From assembly GCF_001571105.1 (NCBI RefSeq), contig NZ_BCTD01000055.1: a stretch of 29,870 bases of DNA. One strand, written 5' to 3'. The DNA comes from Azotobacter vinelandii. Its GTDB lineage: Bacteria > Pseudomonadota > Gammaproteobacteria > Pseudomonadales > Pseudomonadaceae. Below, one piece after another: positions 22,815 through 29,870 of the stretch; the first letter of the stretch is position 1; every line of letters starts with the position of its first letter. The notes beneath the pieces were generated by a model. The model was not told the origin of the DNA. It did not search any database and saw only the letters and a list, made by a program, of their open reading frames with translations. Both the position numbers and the translations under genes were made by a program.

Positions 22815-23203
22815 TGCCTTGGCTAGCATCTCAAACCGTTCGTGGCTGTGGTATATCCTCACTGGTTAATTGCGACGGCGGTACTTTGCGCTCGCATTGG
22901 CGTCTGTCATCCCGTTCGCCATTTGATTGGCACCGAAGTCATACGATTAATGCTGTATGGATTGGGCAAGTATCAAATTCACTTTGACAGTGCCGCTCTT
23001 GCTGCAGAATGAAGCTGCTGCGAACAGGTTATGCCGCCTCGTCGGTTTTTCCAGTCGCAGCGAATTATACTCTGAGGGCTCATTATAATTCGGACTTTCG
23101 AGATTAAATCTTTCGGAAATTCGGTCGGATAGTAATTGTCCTGATTTCTCAGAGGGTAGAGAGTCCATCGATCAAGCGCTTGTGATTCGCATTTTTTATG
23201 TTG
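22815..23203. other. Low-GC intergenic region between convergent island genes
   Basis: These 389 bases lie between the stops of the TylF-like gene and the large glycosyltransferase. I see no convincing gene: the only minus-strand frame (22947-23168) has no recognisable motif. Composition becomes markedly AT-rich toward the right. Short hydrophobic-looking translations (around 22957-23070 on the plus strand) might be gene decay, but I cannot assign them. No clear T-tract hairpin was found. Confidence 0.4.
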
Positions 23204-26200
23204 TTAATTGAATCTTTTTTTCAGGATATCTTGCATTTTTTTTATCTGTGTCATGAGTTCGTTCGTATTGAGAGTGCTCTTTGCAAGCGTTGTGAAATCA
23301 TCTTCGTAAAGCTTGTAAAGGTCACGCCTTGGTAGCTCTTCGCCTTTCCCTGAGAGTCTTTCTTCATAGCTTTCTTGGCGTTTTTCGAAATATCTTCTGT
23401 AGTATTTTGCACTGCCGGCATATGCCAGTTTTCCATGCCAAAGGAGATGGCTTATTATTACATGATCACACGAGATGACTTTTCTGAAGTCGAAGTCATT
23501 CAGTGCCTCTCTTCTGAACAATGAGTGAAAAACTGTACAGTTTGTCAGTCTGGCTACGGATTTCATATAGCGCTCGACCGGAGAGTCTCCGTTAAAGTCA
23601 TATAGTGCGCCTGCTGTCGGGCCGGTTGTTTTGTCGTTGAAGACAGCATAAGGCATGCCGCAAGCCATTGATATGGATTTGTCCTTATCCAGTGCTTCGG
23701 TTGTCAACTGTAGGTAGTCGGTTGACAAATAGTCATGCGCTCCGAGCCACAAGAAATACTGAGACTCTGTATTTTCGAAAACAAATTTGAAATTTTCGAA
23801 TGAACCAAGATTCTTGTCTTGTTGAGAGATTTTGAATCGATCGTCACTTCCAACTGTGTCTTGTATTATTTCAAGTGTTCGGTCGGTTGAGTGATTGTCG
23901 GAAATAAGGAAGCCGACGCCGTCCATGCTCTGACTTTTCAAAGATTCGATGGTTTTTTCGATATATTTTTCTTCGTTGTAGACGGGGATGCCGACGAAGA
24001 CCTTTGGTTGGGGCTCTCTGATTGCTAATAATGCTGGTGCTTGATTTTTATATTCGGGTTTACATGATTCTTTTGTTGGCGAGTCAATGTATTTTGCTTG
24101 ATCTTTAAAGTCTGGCTTGGTTTCGATCAGGTTGTTCGTGCTTAGGTAGACGAGCGCAGTCTCCGGGTTGATTTGCTCTAGCAGAGCGTAGCTCAGATCT
24201 TGGATTCCATAGACCGTATGTAACACAAATGCTAATTTTAGCCGCTGATTATCCTTCAGTTCGGCCATGCGGCTGGCATTGGGGATGAAGAGAGCATCGG
24301 CACTGGTTAATTGAGTGGCTTGCTGCGTATACAAGCCACTGCGTGTAGGTAAGTGGCTATAGTGCTGCAAGTTGTTCAAACGGTAGAAGCTAAAGCCGTG
24401 CCGTGACAGCCAGTAGCTAACCAAGGTTAGTTCTGGCTGCCTTTTGTGCGTTGGTAAGAAGTTGACTCGAGCCTGGATTAGCAAAGTAGCAGCCAGGGAT
24501 TTTGCCCCGTGTTCGAGAATTTTTAGGCTGTCGTTCAGGTTGTCGAGCAGCAGCCAGTCGATGCTTTCCAATCCTTCGATATCATCGAGCTGCAAGGTGC
24601 TGATTGGCAGTCTGGCGATGACTCGTGTGGCCTGCTGGTTGCCGGATAGTTGCTCATCGGCGGGTAATGGTTCCAGCGTAGCGCTCATGGCCGGATCAAG
24701 GCAGACATGAAGCGTCGCATCCTGGCCATCGCCCAGAACTACATGGGGATAATGATGCAGTTCACCTTGTTGCTGCAGTTGCTGGGCGTTCTTGACCTTG
24801 CTACTTGGGTCGAAAGCGATGGTGGCGAAAGCCCCAAGTTTTTGCAGGTTGGTGAAGCCCGGTGTGCTTGCAAGTATCGAGCCGTTATCCACAGTGACGA
24901 TCTTACCCTCGAGAGCGAATCTGAAGACTTCGGCTTCCTCCAAGGTCGTTTTTTCGGTCGCTGGATGTAGCAGATGCATGGGGTGTTTGTCGTCCGCGAA
25001 GCGGGCCTCACCCTGTTTGCCGATGGTCAGCGCGGCGGGTTCCTTGCCTTCGCAATAGCGCTGCCAGATGGCCCGCATGGCGATGGTGAAGTGGCGGGCA
25101 AATCGGGGGGCGTCGCATACGGGAGAGTTCTTGAGTTGTTGGCGTAGTCCCTGGCGAATGGTGGCAAGAGTGTCGAGATCGCTCGCCAAGCCGACTGCCA
25201 GTGATCTGTAGTGCTCCCAACCGTCGGCCACCAGTTCGGCGAGACCGGCATTGACCAAGTGAGTCGCCGAGTGGCGGCCGGCAAAGCTGGGGCCGGGGTA
25301 GGTGATGACCGGCACACCCATCAGCAGGGCTTCGCAGGTGGTCAGTCCCCCGGAGTAGGGCCAGGGATCGAGGGCGATATCCACCTGGTTGTAGGTGTTG
25401 AGCAGGTGGAGGTGTGGCGACTGGCCTTCGAATTTCAGGCGCGTACGTTCTATGCCTCGGGTCTCGAAGGCTTGGCTGATGCGCTCGATGAACGCCTGGT
25501 TCTCGTACTGGCCACCCTTGAGCATCAGTCGGCTTGCCGGTATCTGGGCCATGATGGAGGCCCAGTGCTCGATCACGATCTCGTTGACCTTGGATGGGTT
25601 GTTGAAGCATCCGAAGGTCACATAGCCGTTGGTCAATGCCGGGAGCGGGCCGACATGCGGTTGCATGGGGCGCGGTTGGTAGCAAATGTAATCGTCCGGG
25701 AGTCGGATCAGTTTTTCCACGTATTGGTGATCCACCCCAGGCGGCGTTTCCACCGAGTCGGAGATCAGATAGTCGATGGCCTTCAGCCCGGTGGTGTTAT
25801 TGAGCCCGCCTACCCACTTGATTTGCAGCGGTGCAGGTTCTTGGGCCATGGTGGGGAGCCGTGATCCCTCCGAATGGCCGCAAAGATCGATCAGGATGTC
25901 GATCTTGTCGTCGCGGATCTGTTTGGCCAGATCCATATCGTCCAGGTGCATGACCGCTTGCCAGTCATCGCAGCGCTGGCGGATGCGTTGCGTCAGGTCG
26001 TCCTGTTCTGAACTAGTGGTATAGGCAATCAGCTCGAACTCGTTACGAGGAAGATGCTCAAGGGCGGAAGTTATCATTTGGCCTACCGGATGGACGCGAA
26101 ATCCGGCGGACAGGAGGCCGATTTTCAAACGCTTGTCCGGCGAGCGGTCTTCCGCCTGTGCGCGTGGCGGGTGAGGGGGGCTAAAGCGTTCGTCCCATTG

Positions 26201-26977
26201 GGTTATCGTCTTGACCAGAAACTCTTGGGAGTGCCGGGGATTGTAGTGAATGGCGAACAGGTAACCGGAAAAGGTTTTATGCTGAGTCGGATCACGCTCC
26301 AACAGTTGCAGGAAAGTTTTTTCCGCCTCGTCGAATCTAGTTAGCATCCTGTAGCTATCGGCCAGATTGGACAAGTTCAGTAGGTCATCCGGGTAGCGCC
26401 TCCGTATTTCCTCCTGTACTTGCAAGGTTTCCGTATGTCGATGCAGCTTGTTCAATGCGAAGGCTTTGAGCGACAGGCACTGGTTTTCGTTGGCTCCTTT
26501 CTCTTCGGCAATGGCTATCTGTTCCAGGGCCGCTTGGTATTGTCCGGTATCGATCCTCATCTTGGCGAGCACCAATCTTGCCTTGGCGAAACTTGGTAAG
26601 ACTTCCAGAGCCTGGCCGAGATAGTGGTCAGCTTTTTGGATATTTCCTTGTTTCAGATAGGCAATTCCCAAGTTGTGCAGCGTATCTGGATCTTCGGGAT
26701 CGATGCCATCGGCCCTATGCAGTACCTCTATTGCCTGTTGCGGTCGACGGCTTTCCAGTAGAGCCAGTCCCCATACCTTCCAGGCCAGTGGCGAGTCTGG
26801 ATAGCGCTCGGTCAGCACAGCCGCGAGTTCCGCGGCCTCCGGATAATTGCGCTTCTGTACCAATTGCATCAGGTGACTGGCTTCTCTGGACGGAAGTGCC
26901 CTGTCATGCCGATGTTGGGAATGCGCGTTGGCCTTAATGCAGGAGGAGGCCTTGGCTGATTTCTTGGGGCGGCTCAT
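23204..26977 (-). CDS. Multidomain TPR / GT41 / FkbM-like / GT2 protein, putative flagellin glycosyltransferase
   Basis: The 1257-residue protein combines four parts. Residues 31-245 are tetratricopeptide repeats. Residues about 285-640 are an OGT/SPINDLY-like GT41 domain (SAGFRVHPVGQMI with H296, DLCGHSEGSRLP, NNPSKVNE, DPWPYSGGLTTCEALLMGVPVIT). Residues about 690-900 resemble an FkbM methyltransferase fold, but the SAM and acidic motifs are poorly kept. Residues about 991-1210 are a family 2 glycosyltransferase (VFVGIPVYNEEKYIEKTIESL, ISDNHSTDRT; the usual DxD is AHD in LGAHDYLS). TPR-GT41 proteins modify Ser/Thr of proteins. It lies directly downstream of fliC on the same strand, so flagellin is the natural acceptor. 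The GT2 end is much richer in AT than the TPR/GT41 part, suggesting a later fusion. The ribosome binding site is weak. Confidence 0.85.
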   Translation of the reverse strand: MSRPKKSAKASSCIKANAHSQHRHDRALPSREASHLMQLVQKRNYPEAAELAAVLTERYPDSPLAWKVWGLALLESRRPQQAIEVLHRADGIDPEDPDTLHNLGIAYLKQGNIQKADHYLGQALEVLPSFAKARLVLAKMRIDTGQYQAALEQIAIAEEKGANENQCLSLKAFALNKLHRHTETLQVQEEIRRRYPDDLLNLSNLADSYRMLTRFDEAEKTFLQLLERDPTQHKTFSGYLFAIHYNPRHSQEFLVKTITQWDERFSPPHPPRAQAEDRSPDKRLKIGLLSAGFRVHPVGQMITSALEHLPRNEFELIAYTTSSEQDDLTQRIRQRCDDWQAVMHLDDMDLAKQIRDDKIDILIDLCGHSEGSRLPTMAQEPAPLQIKWVGGLNNTTGLKAIDYLISDSVETPPGVDHQYVEKLIRLPDDYICYQPRPMQPHVGPLPALTNGYVTFGCFNNPSKVNEIVIEHWASIMAQIPASRLMLKGGQYENQAFIERISQAFETRGIERTRLKFEGQSPHLHLLNTYNQVDIALDPWPYSGGLTTCEALLMGVPVITYPGPSFAGRHSATHLVNAGLAELVADGWEHYRSLAVGLASDLDTLATIRQGLRQQLKNSPVCDAPRFARHFTIAMRAIWQRYCEGKEPAALTIGKQGEARFADDKHPMHLLHPATEKTTLEEAEVFRFALEGKIVTVDNGSILASTPGFTNLQKLGAFATIAFDPSSKVKNAQQLQQQGELHHYPHVVLGDGQDATLHVCLDPAMSATLEPLPADEQLSGNQQATRVIARLPISTLQLDDIEGLESIDWLLLDNLNDSLKILEHGAKSLAATLLIQARVNFLPTHKRQPELTLVSYWLSRHGFSFYRLNNLQHYSHLPTRSGLYTQQATQLTSADALFIPNASRMAELKDNQRLKLAFVLHTVYGIQDLSYALLEQINPETALVYLSTNNLIETKPDFKDQAKYIDSPTKESCKPEYKNQAPALLAIREPQPKVFVGIPVYNEEKYIEKTIESLKSQSMDGVGFLISDNHSTDRTLEIIQDTVGSDDRFKISQQDKNLGSFENFKFVFENTESQYFLWLGAHDYLSTDYLQLTTEALDKDKSISMACGMPYAVFNDKTTGPTAGALYDFNGDSPVERYMKSVARLTNCTVFHSLFRREALNDFDFRKVISCDHVIISHLLWHGKLAYAGSAKYYRRYFEKRQESYEERLSGKGEELPRRDLYKLYEDDFTTLAKSTLNTNELMTQIKKMQDILKKRFN

Positions 26978-27052
26978 GGTGGGAAAACTTCGCTTTAAGT
27001 GAAGAGGAGGCTGAAGACGGTCCGAATCTTAAGGTAGCGGCTTATAAGGGCT

Positions 27053-27095
27053 TCAAAAGAAAAAGGCGAAGGAGACATTGCTCCTCCGCCTTTCA
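27053..27095 (-). terminator. Rho-independent terminator of fliC
   Basis: On the minus strand AAAGGCGGAGGAG and CTCCTTCGCCTTT pair around a short loop and are followed by TTTTTCTTTT. It lies about 26 nt after the flagellin stop, so most transcripts should end before the glycosyltransferase gene, which would then need its own promoter or read-through. Confidence 0.85.
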
Positions 27096-27120
27096 ATAGC
27101 GAGGCATGCCTGGCTGTATA

Positions 27121-28824
27121 TCAGCCCAGCAGCGACAGTACCGATTGCGGAACCTGGTTGGCTTGGGCCAAGACGGAAGTGCCAGCTTGTTGCAGGATCT
27201 GCGCCTTGGTCATGTTGGCCACTTCCACCGCGTAGTCGGCATCTTCGATGCGCGAACGGGCGGCGGACAGGTTGGTGGTGGTGGTGGACAGGTTGTTGAT
27301 GGCCGAGTCGAAACGGTTTTGGATGGCACCCAGGTCAGAGCGAAGGGCGTCGACACTCGCCAGGGCGGCATCGAGAGCAGCCAGCGGGTCTTCGGTGACA
27401 TCACCTTTGCTCGTGGTACTGGTGGTCAGGCGGCCGTTGCTGCCTACATAGACGGTGGCGCCTTCTTCCAGTGCATAGTCACCGGCAGTGTCGCTATTGT
27501 CGACGACGGTCACTTCGCCGGTATCCGCATTGACTGCGAAAGTGGTCGTGTAAGAGCCGACAGTGGTCAACTGACCGTCTTCATCGACATAGACCTGAGT
27601 GCCCGTGCTGCTCTGGGCACCAGTGTTGTCGAAGTCAATGGTCGCACTGGTGATGCCGTTGTGCATCTCGATGCTGGCAACAGTGGATGCGGATGCGGCC
27701 AGTACATCACTGGAGGTCGCGGTGTCCGTGTAGCTCAGGCCTGCTGTAGTGCCTGCACCAGTATAGGTGACGCCGCCTACAGTGAGGCTTCTAGCGGAGG
27801 TATCGGTACCGGCGGCACCGGCACCAACGGTGGCAAACAGATCCTCCAGGGTAGCTTGGGTCGCACCGCTGGTGGCGTTGTTGGTCAACTCGCCAGTAGC
27901 AGTGACATAAGCGGCTTGGCCGTCGAGGGTAAGCTTGCCGCTGGCATCCACCGCGAAGGTGGCCACGTTGCCATCAGCAAATTCATAGGTACCGGTGATA
28001 CTGCTGCCGGTGGGCGGGATAAGTTCGTCTGCCAGATCCCCGTACGCCGCGGCATTGGTGGCATTGGCCGTATAGGTGAAGCTGCCGCTCGCGGTATTGA
28101 AAGTATATTCCACTGCGGTGGAGGCACCAGAACCGACGGTAACGACATCGCCATCCTTCATTTCGCCGAGCATGCGCTCCAGGGAGGCCTCGTCGAAGGT
28201 CGTCGTGAGGACATAGTTGCCCGTCGTCGCGTTCTGGACCGCACCGGCGCCTTGCAGGCTGGTTACGGTAGCGGTGCTGTTCTGGGTGGCACCGCTGCCA
28301 TCGACGTTGAAGCCGTCCAGGCCCAGGGTCTTGGCATTGATCTGCTTGAGGCTGATGCCGATGGACTGGCCGTCGTTGGCACCGACCTGGATGTTCAGGT
28401 CGGTATCCTTCGACAGTACCTTGACGCCGTTGAACTCGGTTTCCTGGGAGATACGATCGATCTCGTCCAGGCGCTGGGCGATTTCGTTCTGGATCGAGGT
28501 CAGGTCTTCGGAGGAGTTGGTGCCGTTCTGAGCCTGTACGGTCAGTTCGCGGATGCGCTGTAGGTTGTCGTTGATCTGGTCCAGCGCGCCTTCGGTGGTC
28601 TGCGCGACGGAAATACCGTCGTTGGCGTTGCGCTGGGCTTGAGTCAGGCCGGTGATCTGCGAGCTCATGCGGTTGGCGATGGCCTGGCCGGCGGCGTCGT
28701 CCTTGGCGCTGTTGATGCGCATGCCGGAAGACAGGCGCTCCATGGCGGTGGTCAGGGCGCTCTGCGAGGAACTCAGGTTCTTCTGAGCGATCAGCGACGT
28801 GATGTTGGTATTGATGACGGGCAT
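27121..28824 (-). CDS. fliC: Flagellin
   Basis: The 567-residue filament subunit has the conserved flagellin ends: the N-terminal D0/D1 helices (MPVINTNITSLIAQKNLSSS, ERLSSGMRINSAKDDAAGQA, FNGVKVL, to about residue 170) and the C-terminal D1/D0 (RSDLGAIQNRFDSAINNL, then RIEDADYAVEVANMTKAQIL, ending QVPQSVLSLLG). The centre (about 175-470) is variable, rich in Ser, Thr, Gly and Ala, with almost no Lys or Arg and no Cys, which offers many possible O-glycosylation sites. The start at 28824 has a GGAGAAGGA ribosome binding site 7 nt upstream; the frame extending to 29100 crosses the promoter. A sigma-28 promoter precedes it and a strong terminator follows. The next gene downstream is the multidomain glycosyltransferase. 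Confidence 0.97.
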   Translation of the reverse strand: MPVINTNITSLIAQKNLSSSQSALTTAMERLSSGMRINSAKDDAAGQAIANRMSSQITGLTQAQRNANDGISVAQTTEGALDQINDNLQRIRELTVQAQNGTNSSEDLTSIQNEIAQRLDEIDRISQETEFNGVKVLSKDTDLNIQVGANDGQSIGISLKQINAKTLGLDGFNVDGSGATQNSTATVTSLQGAGAVQNATTGNYVLTTTFDEASLERMLGEMKDGDVVTVGSGASTAVEYTFNTASGSFTYTANATNAAAYGDLADELIPPTGSSITGTYEFADGNVATFAVDASGKLTLDGQAAYVTATGELTNNATSGATQATLEDLFATVGAGAAGTDTSARSLTVGGVTYTGAGTTAGLSYTDTATSSDVLAASASTVASIEMHNGITSATIDFDNTGAQSSTGTQVYVDEDGQLTTVGSYTTTFAVNADTGEVTVVDNSDTAGDYALEEGATVYVGSNGRLTTSTTSKGDVTEDPLAALDAALASVDALRSDLGAIQNRFDSAINNLSTTTTNLSAARSRIEDADYAVEVANMTKAQILQQAGTSVLAQANQVPQSVLSLLG

Positions 28825-28922
28825 GTTGCGTTCCTTCTCCAAAGGTTGAGCGCCAGTGGCGAGCGCTGCTGCGCGCTGGCTTCGCGGGCTGGCGACAACG
28901 GCGCCGTTGGCCGTTATCCCGA

Positions 28923-28949
28923 CTATCGGCGGCGGGCGTGGGAGCTTTA
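28923..28949 (-). promoter_or_regulatory. Sigma-28 (FliA) promoter of fliC
   Basis: On the minus strand TAAAGCTC (28949-28942) and GCCGATAG (28930-28923) are separated by 11 nt, a close match to TAAAGTTT-N11-GCCGATAA. It lies about 98 nt before the flagellin start. The rest of the 322-bp gap to the next gene holds REP-like elements only. Confidence 0.9.
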
Positions 28950-29043
28950 GGGGGCGGAGAGAGTTTTTTGCTGCAAGTGCGCAGTGCCGGGGCGTCGCCG
29001 ACAGGGAAGAAGCATTTCCGGGGTTCCGGGACAGGCCCGGCCC

Positions 29044-29132
29044 GTGGGGGCGGATTTGTCCGCGCCAGGACGGCTCCGGGCAGTCCGTGGGCTTGTCCAC
29101 CAGGGTGGATGGCTTCGGCCATCCACCCTACG
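29044..29132. repeat. REP-like palindromes upstream of fliC
   Basis: A near-perfect palindrome at 29101-29132 has CAGGGTGGATGGC paired with GCCATCCACCCTA around CGAAG-type bases; it is the same element family as at about 1481-1513. A second short palindrome, GGCGGATTTGTCCGC, lies at about 29048-29062 and resembles Pseudomonas REP elements. Confidence 0.75.
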
Positions 29133-29146
29133 ATTTCCGGCCCTGG

Positions 29147-29464
29147 TCAAGCGGCGTGTGTCGGGATTCCGTCATAGCCTCCCGCCCGCCGGGCTTCCTC
29201 CAGGTCGTAGGCATTTTGCAACGCCAGCCAGTAACCTTCGCTGGTACCGAAGAAACGCGACAGGCGCAGGTCGGTATCCGCCGTGATCGAGCGGGAGCCG
29301 CGTACGATCTCACCGATTCGGTTCGCGGGAACTCCGATCGCTACGGCAACCGCATTCTTGGTCAGCCCCAGCGGCTCGATGAAGTCCTCCATCAGTATTT
29401 CGCCCGGATGAATGTTCAGCAGCAACTCGCTGGTTGCCTCGACCATCAGGTCTTCACGCGCCAT
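29147..29464 (-). CDS. higA: HigA-family antitoxin
   Basis: The 105-residue protein is a typical HigA: HPGEILMEDFIEPLGLTKNAVAVAIGVPANRIGEIVRGSRSITADTDLRLSRFFG contains the helix-turn-helix, and SEGYWLALQNAYDLEEARR is the conserved end of the family. It neutralises the HigB toxin encoded 12 nt upstream and should bind the palindrome at 29789-29822. GAGGTG precedes the ATG at 29464 and supports that start. This pair is unrelated in sequence to the Gp49-like pair at 12.6-13.2 kb. Confidence 0.93.
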   Translation of the reverse strand: MAREDLMVEATSELLLNIHPGEILMEDFIEPLGLTKNAVAVAIGVPANRIGEIVRGSRSITADTDLRLSRFFGTSEGYWLALQNAYDLEEARRAGGYDGIPTHAA

Positions 29465-29476
29465 GTTTCACCTCGC

Positions 29477-29758
29477 TCAGTGGTAATCCACTATCTCAAC
29501 GTCGTGCGCATCGCCATCGACCCAACGGAAGCAGATCCGCCATTGTTCGTTGATGCGAATACTGTGCTGCCCTTCGCGGTCCCCATGCAGGGCTTCCAGC
29601 CGATTTCCCGGCGGTATCCGCAGGTCATCGAGGGACTTGGCGGCATCGAGTTGGCGAAGCTTGCGCAGGGCGACCCGCTGCATGTCTTGCGGCAGCTTTC
29701 GAGCCTGCAACCCGCTTGCTACCACTTCCGTCTGCTTGTCCTTGCAGCTCTTGATCAT
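29477..29758 (-). CDS. higB: HigB-family toxin
   Basis: The 93-residue RelE-superfamily protein shows the HigB pattern: LQARKLPQDMQRVALRKLRQLDAA, DDLRIPPGNRLEALHGDREGQHSIRINEQWRICFRW and a final VEIVDYH. HigB cleaves translated mRNA on the ribosome. I chose the ATG at 29758 (MIKSCKDK), which gives the usual length; the frame extends to 29797 but that would run into the operator. The toxin gene precedes its antitoxin, the normal higBA order, and all key regions are intact. Confidence 0.93.
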   Translation of the reverse strand: MIKSCKDKQTEVVASGLQARKLPQDMQRVALRKLRQLDAAKSLDDLRIPPGNRLEALHGDREGQHSIRINEQWRICFRWVDGDAHDVEIVDYH

Positions 29759-29788
29759 CGTATTGGCCTGCTCACGTTCGCATAGAAT

Positions 29789-29822
29789 ATGACGCATTGC
29801 GTAATATTACGCAAGGCGTCAT
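29789..29822. promoter_or_regulatory. Palindromic operator of higBA
   Basis: A perfect 18-bp palindrome TTGCGTAATATTACGCAA (29797-29814 region) sits inside outer arms ATGACGC (29789-29795) and GCGTCAT (29816-29822), giving a nearly perfect 34-bp palindrome. It begins about 31 nt before the higB start, where the promoter is expected, so it is the likely HigA binding site. Confidence 0.8.
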
Positions 29823-29870
29823 GGCCAGGGCAATCGCATGAAGCGCTTGCCTGATATCGGACTGGAAAGA

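Noticed and set aside
22947..23168. 73-residue minus-strand frame in the low-GC gap after the TylF-like gene
   Set aside because: No motif and no clear start signal; AT-rich composition makes a chance frame of this size plausible.
27001..27052. A sigma-28 promoter for the large glycosyltransferase gene
   Set aside because: GCCGCTAC resembles a -10 box, but no TAAA-type -35 box lies 11 nt upstream.
27106..28563. 485-residue plus-strand Gly/Val-rich frame opposite fliC
   Set aside because: It mirrors the Ser/Thr/Ala-rich centre of flagellin read in reverse and lacks a ribosome binding site.
29838..29870. Possible plus-strand gene start MKRLPDIGLER at the right edge
   Set aside because: Only 11 codons are visible, with no clear ribosome binding site, so it cannot be judged from this window.

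Overview
The window comes from a GC-rich gammaproteobacterium of the Pseudomonadaceae type. Azotobacter is my best guess, inferred from the Pseudomonas-like REP palindromes combined with an enterobacterial-style flagellar set (CheY and FliA very close to the E. coli proteins, and FlhE present). I cannot confirm the genus without a database.

Layout. (1) Positions 1-9233, plus strand, hold chemotaxis and flagellar genes: the 3' end of a chemoreceptor gene, cheY, cheZ, flhB, flhA, an unusually long flhF, a reduced flhG-like gene, flhE and fliA (sigma-28). (2) A 108-bp tandem duplication of G/C-rich hairpins precedes a YcgR/PilZ protein fused to a degenerate HD-GYP domain (9593-11284). This is followed convergently by flaG, which has its own sigma-28 promoter. 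(3) Positions 11.75-13.7 kb are a scrapyard of toxin-antitoxin modules: a deleted higBA-like copy fused onto the tail of a HicA-like toxin gene, an intact hicB, then a fuller toxin/antitoxin pair whose toxin is frameshifted near its C-terminus. A leftward sigma-28-like promoter with a Shine-Dalgarno and start codon, but only a four-codon frame, lies at the right edge. (4) ugd (UDP-glucose dehydrogenase) is followed by a tightly coupled block with lower and uneven GC (15.5-22.8 kb). It encodes CDP-glucose synthesis and dehydration, an epimerase, a C-methyltransferase, a hexapeptide acyltransferase, an SDR reductase/epimerase, a CmcI-like protein, a PhyH-type dioxygenase and a TylF-like O-methyltransferase. 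(5) On the minus strand, a 1257-residue TPR / GT41 / FkbM-like / GT2 fusion lies directly downstream of flagellin (fliC), which has a terminator and a canonical sigma-28 promoter. (6) A higB-higA pair with a 34-bp operator palindrome ends the window.

How the parts fit. The first region builds and steers the flagellum and makes FliA. FliA is expected to drive fliC and flaG, and promoters matching its consensus precede both. Between those two filament genes lies an island that can make a branched, methylated and acylated CDP-6-deoxysugar, but it has no flippase, polymerase or ordinary glycosyltransferase. The only glycosyltransferase in the window is the multidomain protein beside fliC. The most economical reading is a flagellin glycosylation island that uses an unusual CDP-sugar. 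This is an inference from gene content and position.
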